Part shown: piece after piece, positions 25,982 through 34,420 of the stretch
How positions within the stretch are numbered: the stretch's first letter is position 1
How the letters are laid out: each line of letters opens with the position of its first letter
NCBI GenBank assembly: GCA_910585615.1
Contig: CAJUFO010000014.1
Coordinates: 10,551-74,550, forward strand
Direction: 5' to 3'
Source of the DNA: an uncultured Acetatifactor sp.
GTDB taxonomy: Bacteria; Bacillota; Clostridia; Lachnospirales; Lachnospiraceae
Length of the DNA: 64,000 nucleotides
The notes under the pieces: model-generated
What the model was told of the DNA's origin: nothing
The model's database searches: none
The model's input: only the letters and a program-made list of their open reading frames with translations
Made by a program: the position numbers and the translations under genes

Positions 25982-27202
25982 ATGAGGCTAAAGCGCGAGA
26001 TATACCTTCGGCAGATTCGGCCATATTATGAAACCGATTTGATTAAGGTCATTACCGGTGTACGAAGAGCAGGCAAGTCGATTTTGTTGGATACGATAAA
26101 GGATGAGATTCTGCAAAAGGGTGTGGACGGCGGGCATATTGTTTACATCAACCTGGAAGATATGGACTTTGATTATATCATGACGGCTTCTGACCTGAAC
26201 CGGGAGATCAAGAGCAGAGTGGCAGATACGGAGAAATACTATATTTTTCTGGACGAGATTCAGCATGTGGCGGAATTTGAAAAAGCGCTGGCATCCTTCC
26301 GCGCGACCATGAATGTCTCTTTGTTCGTCACAGGAAGCAATTCCACGCTTCTGTCGGGAGAGCTGGCGACCCTGCTGACTGGACGCACCGTTGAATTCGA
26401 GGTACTGCCCTTTTCTTTTTTTGAGGTGAAAGCGTATCTTGAACTGAACAACCGGGAATTTCACGAAGATATGATTTATGACTATCTGAAATGGGGAGGC
26501 TTTCCGCTGCGTTTCGACTTCAGGGAGGATGCCTCCATCCATAGATATCTGACCAATTTATACGAAAGCATCGTAAACAGGGATATCCTGAAAAAATCCA
26601 AGGGCATGGACAAGAAGACCTTTCTGGATATCTCCTTATACATTCTGGCCAATGCGGGAAAAGAGTTTTCGGTGGATAATATCATAGAATATTATCGGAA
26701 AAACAATCATAAGGAAATATCCCGCAGGACAGTCTACAATTATCTGGATAAGATGAAGAAGGCATTCCTTGTACATGGTGTGGGCAGATATTACACCACA
26801 GGCAAGACGGCCCTTAAGAACAGGGAGAAATACTATGCGTCAGATATGGGCTTTCGCACCATCCAGACAAATACGATTCATTTTGAAGACACCTTTTTTC
26901 TGGAAAATATTGTCTACAATGAACTGCGCGTCCGGGGCTATACGGTATTTACCGGGAAGACGTACAAAGGGGAAATCGATTTCGTTGCGATAAAGGAAGG
27001 GAAAAAGTGTTTTATACAGGTATCCTACCTATGTGCCGGCCCAGAGACGGCGGAAAGAGAATTCGGGGCATACAAGCCTATTGAGGATGCATCTCCCAAG
27101 TATGTCCTTTCTCTGGATAAAGTGGATTTGAGCCGCAATGGAATTGCCCATATGAATATCATTGACTTTCTGCTTTATAAAAAAGAGCTGGCTTTGACTT
27201 AA
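25982..27202 (+). CDS. AAA-14 / DUF4143 ATPase
   Basis: 406 aa. An N-terminal P-loop ATPase (VITGVRRAGKSILLD Walker A; YYIFLDEIQHV Walker B; VTGSNS sensor) is followed by a winged-helix region and a C-terminal DUF4143 domain with a restriction-endonuclease-like core (ELRVRGYTVFTG, KGEIDFVAIK). The family is abundant and mobile in gut Firmicutes; its cellular role is not established. The ATG at 25982 has AGGAGGTGCACAA just before it. Lower GC than its neighbours and a MITE-like copy directly after its stop suggest horizontal gain. Confidence 0.92.
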   Translation: MRLKREIYLRQIRPYYETDLIKVITGVRRAGKSILLDTIKDEILQKGVDGGHIVYINLEDMDFDYIMTASDLNREIKSRVADTEKYYIFLDEIQHVAEFEKALASFRATMNVSLFVTGSNSTLLSGELATLLTGRTVEFEVLPFSFFEVKAYLELNNREFHEDMIYDYLKWGGFPLRFDFREDASIHRYLTNLYESIVNRDILKKSKGMDKKTFLDISLYILANAGKEFSVDNIIEYYRKNNHKEISRRTVYNYLDKMKKAFLVHGVGRYYTTGKTALKNREKYYASDMGFRTIQTNTIHFEDTFFLENIVYNELRVRGYTVFTGKTYKGEIDFVAIKEGKKCFIQVSYLCAGPETAEREFGAYKPIEDASPKYVLSLDKVDLSRNGIAHMNIIDFLLYKKELALT

Positions 27203-27207
27203 TGGAT

Positions 27208-27300
27208 TATACTGCAGACCGCCAGGATTCACAGTAGCGCACCCCGATGGCTGGCGGTCTGCAGTCGTGGTATGCTGTAAATTTAACTGGTGTGCAGTAT
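27208..27300. mobile_element. MITE-like hairpin repeat, copy B
   Basis: Starts TATACTGC and ends GCAGTAT, with a perfect internal stem CTGCAGACCGCCAG / CTGGCGGTCTGCAG. The middle is shorter and more diverged than in copies A and C. It begins 6 bp after the ATPase stop codon. Confidence 0.7.
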
Positions 27301-27369
27301 GCCTTGCGCGGCAGGCTCACTGGTGGTATGATAAAGGCAATCTGATGAACAGAAAGCGAGGGAGCAGAT

Positions 27370-28116
27370 ATGGACACTATAAAAATCGACAGCGGCAGCA
27401 CCAGGATGATCGCCCACAGGGGCCTGAGCGGCCTGGAGACGGAGAACTCCATCCCGGCCTTCGTGGCTGCCGGGAACCGCAGCTACTACGGCGTGGAGAC
27501 GGACGCCCATGTGACGAAGGACGGCAGGTTCGTAATCATCCATGACGACGCCACAGGGCGGGTGGCCCGGGAGGACATCCGGGTGGAGGAATCCGACTAC
27601 GAGAGGGTCCGGAAAGTCGCCCTGAAGGACATGTGCCCGGCAGCGGGGGCCGCCCGGGACATCTGCCTGGAGGACAGGCAGGATTTGATTATCCCGAATC
27701 TGAAGGAATACGTCACCATCTGCCGGAAATACGGAAAGACCTGCGTCCTGGAGCTGAAAAACGAATTTGCGCCGGAGGATGTCGAACGGCTGGTGGGGGA
27801 GATAGAAGCCCTGGGCTACCTGGAGCATGTAGTGTTCATCTCCTTCGCCCTGAACAATATGATTCACCTAAGAGACCTTCTTCCGGACCAGGGGCTGTAC
27901 TACCTGACCATGGAATATAACGGGGAGATCCTGGATACGCTGAAGCGCTACGGGCTGAACCTGGACATCTACTACAAGGCCCTGACAAAGGAGATCGTGG
28001 AGGAGCTGCACGGAGAGGGGATCCTGGTGAACTGCTGGACCTGCGACGACAAAGCGGAGGCAGAACGGCTGGCGGCGTGGGGCGTGGACTTCATTACCAC
28101 GAACCGGTTGGAGTAG
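27370..28116 (+). CDS. Glycerophosphodiester phosphodiesterase
   Basis: 248 aa GDPD-family TIM barrel with no signal peptide. The N-terminal catalytic motif MIAHRGLSGLETENS supplies the HR pair, and ETDAHVTKDGRFVIIHDD supplies the metal ligands (E, D) and the catalytic His. CVLELKNEF and NCWTCDD complete the family pattern. It hydrolyses glycerophosphodiesters to glycerol 3-phosphate and an alcohol. A second, membrane-anchored GDPD is at 45.1 kb. A bidirectional-looking terminator follows at 28171-28200. Confidence 0.92.
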   Translation: MDTIKIDSGSTRMIAHRGLSGLETENSIPAFVAAGNRSYYGVETDAHVTKDGRFVIIHDDATGRVAREDIRVEESDYERVRKVALKDMCPAAGAARDICLEDRQDLIIPNLKEYVTICRKYGKTCVLELKNEFAPEDVERLVGEIEALGYLEHVVFISFALNNMIHLRDLLPDQGLYYLTMEYNGEILDTLKRYGLNLDIYYKALTKEIVEELHGEGILVNCWTCDDKAEAERLAAWGVDFITTNRLE

Positions 28117-28170
28117 GGAGGACGGGAGGCGTCATTCCCCGGGCGGCACGGATTGTCCTGTTGACGAAAA

Positions 28171-28235
28171 GGGCTAAGTCTTTCGGCTTGGCTCTTTTTT
28201 GATTCCCATTTATGCAGGGGACACCGCTTCGGAGC
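28171..28235 (-). repeat. Solo type III antitoxin-like repeat plus terminator (relic)
   Basis: GGGCTAAGTC (28171-28180) pairs with GGCTTGGCTC (28185-28194) followed by T6: a terminator for the GDPD gene and near-identical to the hairpin at 34806-34829. Next to it, 28203-28230 matches one unit of the 34-bp array at 34843-34945 (on the minus strand GAAGCGGTGT, CCCT, ATAA, TGGGA are kept). No toxin gene is visible here. The rest of the 28117-28506 gap holds this relic, a promoter and repeat copy C. Confidence 0.55.
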
Positions 28236-28329
28236 GGTTCTGCTCTTTCGGCAGCGGGCAGCATGCTTTTTCGTTGAATCCTGTCCTGCCGGTAAATGAA
28301 TTATCAAACATTTGCAATCGACACAAGGA

Positions 28330-28358
28330 TTGACCCGGCTGCGGATCCTTGCTATACT
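28330..28358 (+). promoter_or_regulatory. Promoter of XRE/TPR regulator 1
   Basis: TTGACC (28330-28335), 17-nt spacer, TATACT (28353-28358). The transcript would carry repeat copy C in its 5' leader. Confidence 0.65.
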
Positions 28359-28374
28359 GAAGATACACCTATGA

Positions 28375-28476
28375 TATACTGCAGACCGCCAGGATTTACA
28401 GTGGCGTCCCCGGGAAAGCGGCTGGTCGGCGGTCTGCAGTCGGGTTGTACTGCAAATTTGACCGGTGCGCAGTATA
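28375..28476. mobile_element. MITE-like hairpin repeat, copy C
   Basis: TATACTGC to GCAGTATA ends and internal stem CTGCAGACCGCC / GGCGGTCTGCAG. It lies in the leader of the XRE/TPR gene and closely resembles copy A. Confidence 0.75.
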
Positions 28477-28506
28477 AAAAGCGGGATCCGCGGCATGGAG
28501 GCGGTT

Positions 28507-30396
28507 ATGGGAAATCATGAGGACACAGAGTCCGGAATCAAGTTCGAGAGGGAATATAATCAGATATGCGGCAAGATGCTGCAGGAGGAGCGGGAGAAAA
28601 GGGGCATATCCAGGGAGGAGCTGGCCAGGGGCATCCTCAGCAAGACGGCCCTGAGCCACATGGAAACCGGCAGGATAGGCTGGACAAAGCTGCCCGGGGA
28701 TACACTGATGCACCGCATGGGCGTGGGCACGGACTACTTTGAGGTGGTGGCCTCCGCGGAAGAGCTGGACAGGTGGCGCAGACGGGAGGACATCTGCCTC
28801 CTGCTGCCCGCCAGGCCCGGGGAGGCGGTGGGGAAGCTGCGGGAATACAGGCATGTGTACGGGAAAAGGGAGCCCCTGGAGGAACAGTTCCTCTGTAAGG
28901 CGGAGGCGCTCCTGGACTGGAGGCGGGACGGGGAGGAGGCAGATGCCGCCAGGCTGTCCGACATGGCCCGGAGGGCGGTGCACTGTACGGTTCCGGAGGG
29001 CTGGGAGCGGGGGATGGAGAATCTGTGGCTGGCCCCGTCGGAGCTGGAGGCAGTGCTCCTGGAGGCCGCGGCGCGGATGGTCCGGGGCAGGGAGGAGGAA
29101 GCCTGGGAACTCTGGCAGGCTGTCCGCATGTACCCGAAGGCCCACCATTGGCGGGAGCGGGTGGAGGCCCTGATAGCGCCCCAGACGGCCATGCTGGGCA
29201 TATGGCTGTCGCTGCAGGGCCGGAGAGGGATTGGGCAGCCCGTATTCGCCTTTGCCGGGGAGGCCCTGGAAATGCTGCGCAGGAACAACAGCCACAGCTA
29301 CCTGCTGCCATTGCTGGAGCTGATGGGGCGGATGCGGCCCCGGGACGGGGGGGAGGCGGCATACCTGGAGCAGGCGGCGGAGTTCCGGGAGGCCTTCCGG
29401 AGGCTGTATGAATGGTTCGGTTATCCGGGATACCGGATCTGGCAGGGGATTTCCGTGGACAATACCAGGGAGATCGGCGTGGTGCTGCGGATGCTGCGCA
29501 AATGCGAGGGGAAATCCCGGGCCCGGGCCATCCATGACGCGGACGGGATAATCGTGACGGAACGGCAGCTGGAGAAGATAGAGAAAGGAGTCCACAAGCC
29601 CTCCTATGAGAACTACCAGCGGCTGATGCGGCAGTACGGGAAATGCGGCGGCTGGAAGACGGCCATGGTGGAGGCGGACTCCGTGGAGGTGCTGGAACTG
29701 CGGCAGCAGATTTCTACATGGATTGGGCGCCGCGAATGGGACAGGGTATGGATAGAAATAGAGAGGTTCCGCAGGAAGGTAGACGCGGCATATCCGAGGG
29801 TGAGGCAGGAGCTGCTGTTCTGGGAGGCGCTGATGAAGTGGAAGAAAGAGGGCGCGCTGGAGGAGGCGCTGGAGACGTTGTTCCAGGCGCTGCACTGCAC
29901 GGTGCCTCCGGAGGAGGGCAGGGACCTGAAATGGTGGGTGTTTGAGCGGGAGGAGAGCATCATCGCCAGCAATATCGCTTCGGTCTACCGTAGGCTGGGG
30001 CGTTTGGAGGAGGCTGGGAAATGGTTTGACACGGTTATGTTTTCTTTGGAGCAGCAGAGGGGCAGGACGGGGATAGCACATAGTGGATATGGCATCCTGA
30101 TGAGTGGCTATGACAATTATTTGGATGACAAGGGATGCCTGAAGCTGGCGGTGGAGATGAACGAGGAGGCCATTTGTAATTTTCTAAAATGGCCCCGGAT
30201 TGATTCTGTTGCCTCGATTCTTAACGCATATGCGTGGAATTCATATGAAATCGCTTCGAGAGAGCCGAAGTTGTTTGATGTTTTGCGGCCTAAATGGAAT
30301 AATGCTTTCCGGTTATGCCAGCCATTGGTGCGGTTTGGGTATGATTACCATTTTGAGGAATTTTTACAGGCCAGAGAGGAGAAATTTTTACAGTGA
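28507..30396 (+). CDS. XRE-family regulator with TPR-like C-terminus (RRNPP-like), regulator 1
   Basis: 629 aa. An N-terminal Xre-type helix-turn-helix (about residues 15-70: MLQEEREKRGISREELARGI, LSHMETGR) is followed by a long all-helical region. A second degenerate helix-turn-helix-like stretch lies near residues 340-395 (RAIHDADGIIVTERQLEKIEKG). The C-terminal third has TPR-type helix pairs (IIASNIASVYRRLGRLEEAGKWF). This is the layout of peptide-sensing RRNPP regulators such as PlcR, NprR and Rgg, though unusually long. The ATG at 28507 follows GGAGGCGGTT. Its stop overlaps by 9 bp, tail to tail, a small secreted-peptide gene on the opposite strand. GC and codon use drop in the last 400 bp. 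Confidence 0.8.
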   Translation: MGNHEDTESGIKFEREYNQICGKMLQEEREKRGISREELARGILSKTALSHMETGRIGWTKLPGDTLMHRMGVGTDYFEVVASAEELDRWRRREDICLLLPARPGEAVGKLREYRHVYGKREPLEEQFLCKAEALLDWRRDGEEADAARLSDMARRAVHCTVPEGWERGMENLWLAPSELEAVLLEAAARMVRGREEEAWELWQAVRMYPKAHHWRERVEALIAPQTAMLGIWLSLQGRRGIGQPVFAFAGEALEMLRRNNSHSYLLPLLELMGRMRPRDGGEAAYLEQAAEFREAFRRLYEWFGYPGYRIWQGISVDNTREIGVVLRMLRKCEGKSRARAIHDADGIIVTERQLEKIEKGVHKPSYENYQRLMRQYGKCGGWKTAMVEADSVEVLELRQQISTWIGRREWDRVWIEIERFRRKVDAAYPRVRQELLFWEALMKWKKEGALEEALETLFQALHCTVPPEEGRDLKWWVFEREESIIASNIASVYRRLGRLEEAGKWFDTVMFSLEQQRGRTGIAHSGYGILMSGYDNYLDDKGCLKLAVEMNEEAICNFLKWPRIDSVASILNAYAWNSYEIASREPKLFDVLRPKWNNAFRLCQPLVRFGYDYHFEEFLQAREEKFLQ

Positions 30397-30594
30397 GGTA
30401 TTCTCATCTTTGTCTTTATCAGATATATGCTTTATTCTGATTCCGTCTGCTGGCGATTCCGTCTCATCTTGAGCCGGACTGGCAGTCGGGACAGGCTCTT
30501 TCGGCTCCGGGGTCGTATCCGGAAGTACAGTGGCATACAGCGCCAGGCCCAGGGCAAATGAAAACAGAATAGATTTTAAGGTTTTGTGCTTCAT
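30388..30594 (-). CDS. Small secreted peptide precursor 1, convergent with the XRE/TPR regulator
   Basis: 68 aa: basic start MKHKTLKS, hydrophobic core ILFSFALGLALYA, probable signal-peptidase site after LYA, then a Pro/Glu/Asp-rich mature part ending DKDKDENTSL. AAAGGAGGAAG sits at ideal distance before the ATG (30594), which makes a real gene likely. The 3' end overlaps the regulator gene by 9 bp. The size, export signal and regulator neighbour match precursors of RRNPP signalling peptides (Phr/PapR/NprX-like), but no known pheromone motif is recognised. A non-signalling exported protein is possible. Confidence 0.7.
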   Translation of the reverse strand: MKHKTLKSILFSFALGLALYATVLPDTTPEPKEPVPTASPAQDETESPADGIRIKHISDKDKDENTSL

Positions 30595-30628
30595 AAATGA
30601 CTTCCTCCTTTGTCTATATATTGGCTTT

Positions 30629-30696
30629 ATTGTACCATGAAGACGGAATACAATGCAATATGTCGTATTAGTTGCGAAAAAAGAAACTAATACGAC
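30629..30696 (-). promoter_or_regulatory. Promoter and palindromic operator of the peptide 1 gene
   Basis: On the minus strand TTGCAT (30653-30658), 18-nt spacer, TACAAT (30629-30634). Directly upstream is a perfect 12-bp inverted repeat, GTCGTATTAGTT (30662-30673) with AACTAATACGAC (30685-30696), well placed for an activator. The rest of 30697-30959 shows no gene. Confidence 0.65.
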
Positions 30697-30959
30697 GTAT
30701 TGTAACATCGTAGTAAAACATATATCATAAAGATATAGCCCATAGCCAGACAATAGATTACTGACATTGAATGGAAAAAGTGGACTATAAGCAGAGCGAA
30801 AAGGGTAGTTCAACCGTACACAACGAAAGGAGGAGGACATACAAGAAAATCACATCTGTGATTAAAGGAAGATGTAATTTACGGCTTAGGGCTGTATGCT
30901 AAAAACTGAATATAGCATGAAACGGTATTGGAAGTTTATTTTGATAAGGAGGAGAAAAC

Positions 30960-31641
30960 ATGAAGTCACGTATTATATCAATTATTATGGTTGCTCTAAT
31001 TTTAGTATCTAGTTCACAGGTTGTATTTGCAACAGAAAACGAGTAAACTACAGATCCTATTGAGATATGGAATTCTATGGTTGTATATGATGGCAGTTTT
31101 GAAGAAATTGATTTTAATCCTACAAGCAGATCAAACAAAACAATTACCTTTCCGGTAGCAGGAATGTCTTCTTTTGTTTCCTTTGATATGGATAAATACA
31201 ATCTGACCACAGATACATATCAAGACTTTGTAACGAATGATGTAATTTATGATAGTAGCGATTTGGATGTAGTGGTAGCTTATGAGGGAAGAATATTAGC
31301 ACGAGGAGTGGGAGAAGCTGTCGTAACTATCAAAGTCGGTGACCGCAATATGTTGGGGATTGACTTACAACGGGGACTATAGATATAATACAACTAAGTT
31401 CGATAGTAATTACGCGTCTATTGGTAGTTATGCAAAACTTCAAAGAGGAGATGCCGTTGTTTCTACATCACAAGGACATATGTTTTTGGTTATTCAAAAT
31501 TGGGAAGTACCTCCGACTGGTTCAAGTATAACCACATCATATGTAACTTGTTATGAACAGACGCCATACAATGCCCAGTTAACATTTTGGACATATAATC
31601 AGCTGAGCAATAATAGTTACAAAGCAATTTCTAAATTTTAG
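30960..31641 (+). pseudogene. Decayed secreted Ig-like / cysteine-peptidase-like protein
   Basis: ATG at 30960 with AAGGAGGAG upstream starts a signal peptide (SRIISIIMVALILVSSSQVVFA), but a TAA interrupts it at 31044. The same frame then continues to 31382 with an Ig/BIG2-like domain (ITFPVAGMSSF, GVGEAVVTIKVGD). A second frame (31339-31641) carries CWGLTYNGD, LQRGDAVVSTSQGHMFLV and a C-terminal part resembling a CHAP/NlpC-like amidase fold. At least one nonsense codon and one frameshift or deletion are needed to explain it. Low GC marks it as acquired. The family is not firmly recognised. Confidence 0.6.
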
Positions 31642-31647
31642 AGGTGT

Positions 31648-32256
31648 ATGATGAAGAAAACCAATAAACTGATTTTTATTTTGTTTGCTATGATATTGCT
31701 GTTTGGTTGTGGGAAATCGGAGGATAAGACCAATAGTAACATGGAATCGAAAAATGAGACAGTTGTCAATGAAAGCTTAGGAATTCAGCAATTCAGTATG
31801 ACAAAGGTATTTGATTCCGAGTTTGAGCTTGATTATCAGAATCACTACATAATGGCATTGGAAAATGTCGAAGTGAAAGGCATTCCTATCGATTCTATTG
31901 AATACAATCGTGTTTTAAACTATGAATTAGTCAGGGTACATGCGGCGGTGCATGCACAAAATGAAGAATGGGTATTGGTCAGCTATCTCACATTTGATGG
32001 CGGCGATGATATAGGTTGGGTAAAAGTATCTGATTTGACCGAGTACACAAATGATACCAAAGAAAAACTCCTGTTTCCGGTAACTGTTTCTGCTGACTGT
32101 AAGGATATTGATACAGGAGAAAAAGTGGATGACAATGATTGGAAAATAACGTCCATTGAAGGAGAAATCATTACTATAACAAAAGTTGGTGGAATAGACC
32201 GTAAGGTCAAGCTAGAAGATATTGTTTATCCTGATACATTCAAGGCTGCAGAATAA
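31648..32256 (+). CDS. Lipoprotein of unknown function
   Basis: 202 aa with a lipoprotein signal: basic KKTNK, hydrophobic core, lipobox LLFGCGKS (Cys near residue 22), so it should be anchored outside the membrane. The central part (WVLVSYLTFDGGDDIGWVKVSDL) resembles an SH3-like fold. No enzyme motif is seen. It starts 6 bp after the end of the decayed secreted gene, with GAGGTG as ribosome site, and has the same low GC, so the two were probably one operon acquired together. Confidence 0.7.
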   Translation: MMKKTNKLIFILFAMILLFGCGKSEDKTNSNMESKNETVVNESLGIQQFSMTKVFDSEFELDYQNHYIMALENVEVKGIPIDSIEYNRVLNYELVRVHAAVHAQNEEWVLVSYLTFDGGDDIGWVKVSDLTEYTNDTKEKLLFPVTVSADCKDIDTGEKVDDNDWKITSIEGEIITITKVGGIDRKVKLEDIVYPDTFKAAE

Positions 32257-32305
32257 ATGATATGATATTCAGAAGGGCTGATCGTGCTCAGATAGGAGCA
32301 TTCTT

Positions 32306-32869
32306 ATGAAGAAAAAGAAATCATTTGCCATTGCCGCCCTTATCCTGCTGGCCGTAGCCGTCCTTGCTGTTGCGGCATATTTCCTGCTGATTCGGAAAAG
32401 CGGCGGATCCAGGGCTATGCAGCTGGATGAGCTGAGCACAGACGGCGAGTATCAGTTCGGCGGATTAGCGTGGGGGGCGTCTCTGGAGGATGTGAAAAAG
32501 GCCCTGCCATATGAGCTTACGGAGGGCATGAAATGGGAAGCCGATGGCGAGTACATCGAATACAATGCAGATACCCCTTTCGAGCTGGGGGGCCGCAGCG
32601 CCACTGCCGCCTTTGAGTTCCATGATGGCGGCCTGTCAGCGGTCAAATTCAGTTTCCATCTGGGAGAGGACTACGAGGAATGGATTGCGGAGCAGGTGCA
32701 GACGCTGACATCGCTGTATGGGCAGGAAACGGACAAAATGGAAAATTCTTCCGATGGGTTCGCAAGCAAAGGCTACAAGTGGGACACGGAAAACACGTCG
32801 CTGCAGATTATCCTGATGACCGGAGAAAAGATAAAACCGTCCGGCACGATTGGTGTCGGGGTAAAATGA
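32306..32869 (+). CDS. Membrane-anchored protein of unknown function
   Basis: 187 aa. A basic N-terminus (MKKKKS) and one hydrophobic segment (residues 8-29) anchor a predicted extracellular domain with an opening LAWGASLEDVKKALPYEL, the kind of repeat seen in small exported helix/strand modules that compare predicted and observed folds poorly. AGGAGCATTCTT precedes the ATG. It is followed by a promoter and terminator belonging to the MATE gene. No function can be assigned. Confidence 0.65.
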   Translation: MKKKKSFAIAALILLAVAVLAVAAYFLLIRKSGGSRAMQLDELSTDGEYQFGGLAWGASLEDVKKALPYELTEGMKWEADGEYIEYNADTPFELGGRSATAAFEFHDGGLSAVKFSFHLGEDYEEWIAEQVQTLTSLYGQETDKMENSSDGFASKGYKWDTENTSLQIILMTGEKIKPSGTIGVGVK

Positions 32870-32896
32870 GTCGGGGTAAAATGACATTATTTTTGC

Positions 32897-33013
32897 TTGC
32901 ATTTTGACCGGAAATATGGTATAAAAATTCTATAAAACCCTCCGGGGAGTGGATTTTTCAAGAGAAATCTTTTTTCGCCACGCAGTCGCACAGAGTGACT
33001 GCGTGGCTTTTTT
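32897..33013 (+). promoter_or_regulatory. Promoter and leader terminator ahead of the MATE gene
   Basis: TTGCAT (32897-32902), 17-nt spacer, TATAAA (32920-32925). About 45 nt downstream, GCCACGCAGTC (32977-32987) pairs with GACTGCGTGGC (32997-33007) and T6 follows (33008-33013). The start codon is another 49 nt on, so the leader could attenuate the transporter gene; alternatively this ends a short RNA. Confidence 0.55.
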
Positions 33014-33061
33014 GCGCGGAGAGGCGCGGCGTTCCCGGGAGGGGCGAGAAGGGAGAAGAGG

Positions 33062-34396
33062 ATGGATCAGACATTTATGAAAGAAAAAAGGATACTGCCG
33101 CTGGTGGTGTCCATGTCCCTGCCTATGGTGCTGTCCATGGCGGTGAACGCGCTGTACAATATCATCGACAGCTATTTCGTGGCTAAGGTCAGCGAGGAGG
33201 CCATGACCGCGCTGGCTTTGGTGTATCCGGTGCAGAACCTGATCAATGCCGTCGCCATCGGCTTCGGGGTGGGCATGAACGCCGTCATCGCCTTCTATCT
33301 GGGGGCGGGGGAGCAGGAGAAGTCCAATCGGGCCGCCACGGTGGGGACGCTCCTGAGCTTCCTCCAGGGCATCCTGCTGGCGGCTGTCTGTATCCTGGGG
33401 ATGCCGGTGTTCCTGCGGAATTTCACTGCCAATGGAGCCGTCGGCGAGCTGGCGCTGTGCTATGCGGACAGGGCTTTCCTCTTTTCCCCTGTCATCGCTT
33501 TGGGGCTGTCTTTTGAAAAGATTTTTCAGGCGGCGGGGAAGATGAAGGTCTCCATGTTCAGCATGCTGTGCGGCTGCGTGGCAAATATCCTGCTGGACCC
33601 CCTGATGATATTCGGGGCGGGCCCGATTCCCGCCATGGGCATCGCCGGGGCGGCCTATGCCACCGGAATAGGACAGTGCATCACTTTGGCGGTGTACCTG
33701 CTGTTCTATGTGCTGCGGCCCATTCCGGTGCGGCTGGGAAGGAAATATATGGTCTTCGAGGCCGGAATCGTGAAAAAGCTGTATTCCGTGGGGATATCGG
33801 CCACCCTGAACCTGGCCCTGCCCTCCCTGTTGATCACCGTGCTGAACGGGCTGCTGGCCGGTTTCTCGGAGAAATATGTGCTGGTGCTGGGGGTGTATTA
33901 CAAGCTGCAGACCTTCATCTATCTCACCGCCAACGGCATCATCCAGGGCATAAGGCCTCTGCTCGGCTACAATTACGGCGCAGGGGAATACGGGCGGGTG
34001 CGGAGGATCTACCGCACGGCCCTGGCCATGAACATGGGAATCATGCTGGCGGGCACCGTGGTCTCCTGGCTGATGCCGGAAGCTCTGATCGGCCTGTTCA
34101 CGGACAGCCCAGATACCATAGGGATCGGCGGGACGGCCCTGCGAATCATCAGCCTGGGATTCGTCCTGTCGGCATGCTCCGTCACCTGCTGCGGCGCGCT
34201 GGAGGGCCTGGGCAGGGGAGGGCAGTCCCTGGCGATCTCCCTGTTGCGCTACGGGGCGGTGATCATCCCGGCGGCGTACCTGTTCACCGCCTTTCTGGGG
34301 GCGGACGGGGTATGGTGGGCGTTTAGCTTTACGGAATGGGTGACCGCGGGATGTGCCGTGCTGATCTACAGGCGGCTGCGGCTGGAGCAGGGATGA
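33062..34396 (+). CDS. MATE family efflux transporter
   Basis: 444 aa with about twelve hydrophobic segments in two homologous halves, starting MSLPMVLSMAVNALYNIIDS and including GIRPLLGYNYGAGEYGR, which are typical of MATE (MatE/NorM/DinF-like) proton- or sodium-coupled exporters. Substrate unknown; drugs or metabolites are usual. AGAAGAGG lies before the ATG. An intrinsic terminator sits in its leader. The next plus-strand gene is 700 bp away. Confidence 0.92.
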   Translation: MDQTFMKEKRILPLVVSMSLPMVLSMAVNALYNIIDSYFVAKVSEEAMTALALVYPVQNLINAVAIGFGVGMNAVIAFYLGAGEQEKSNRAATVGTLLSFLQGILLAAVCILGMPVFLRNFTANGAVGELALCYADRAFLFSPVIALGLSFEKIFQAAGKMKVSMFSMLCGCVANILLDPLMIFGAGPIPAMGIAGAAYATGIGQCITLAVYLLFYVLRPIPVRLGRKYMVFEAGIVKKLYSVGISATLNLALPSLLITVLNGLLAGFSEKYVLVLGVYYKLQTFIYLTANGIIQGIRPLLGYNYGAGEYGRVRRIYRTALAMNMGIMLAGTVVSWLMPEALIGLFTDSPDTIGIGGTALRIISLGFVLSACSVTCCGALEGLGRGGQSLAISLLRYGAVIIPAAYLFTAFLGADGVWWAFSFTEWVTAGCAVLIYRRLRLEQG

Positions 34397-34420
34397 GAGG
34401 CTGGGGCGCATGCTTCTTTG

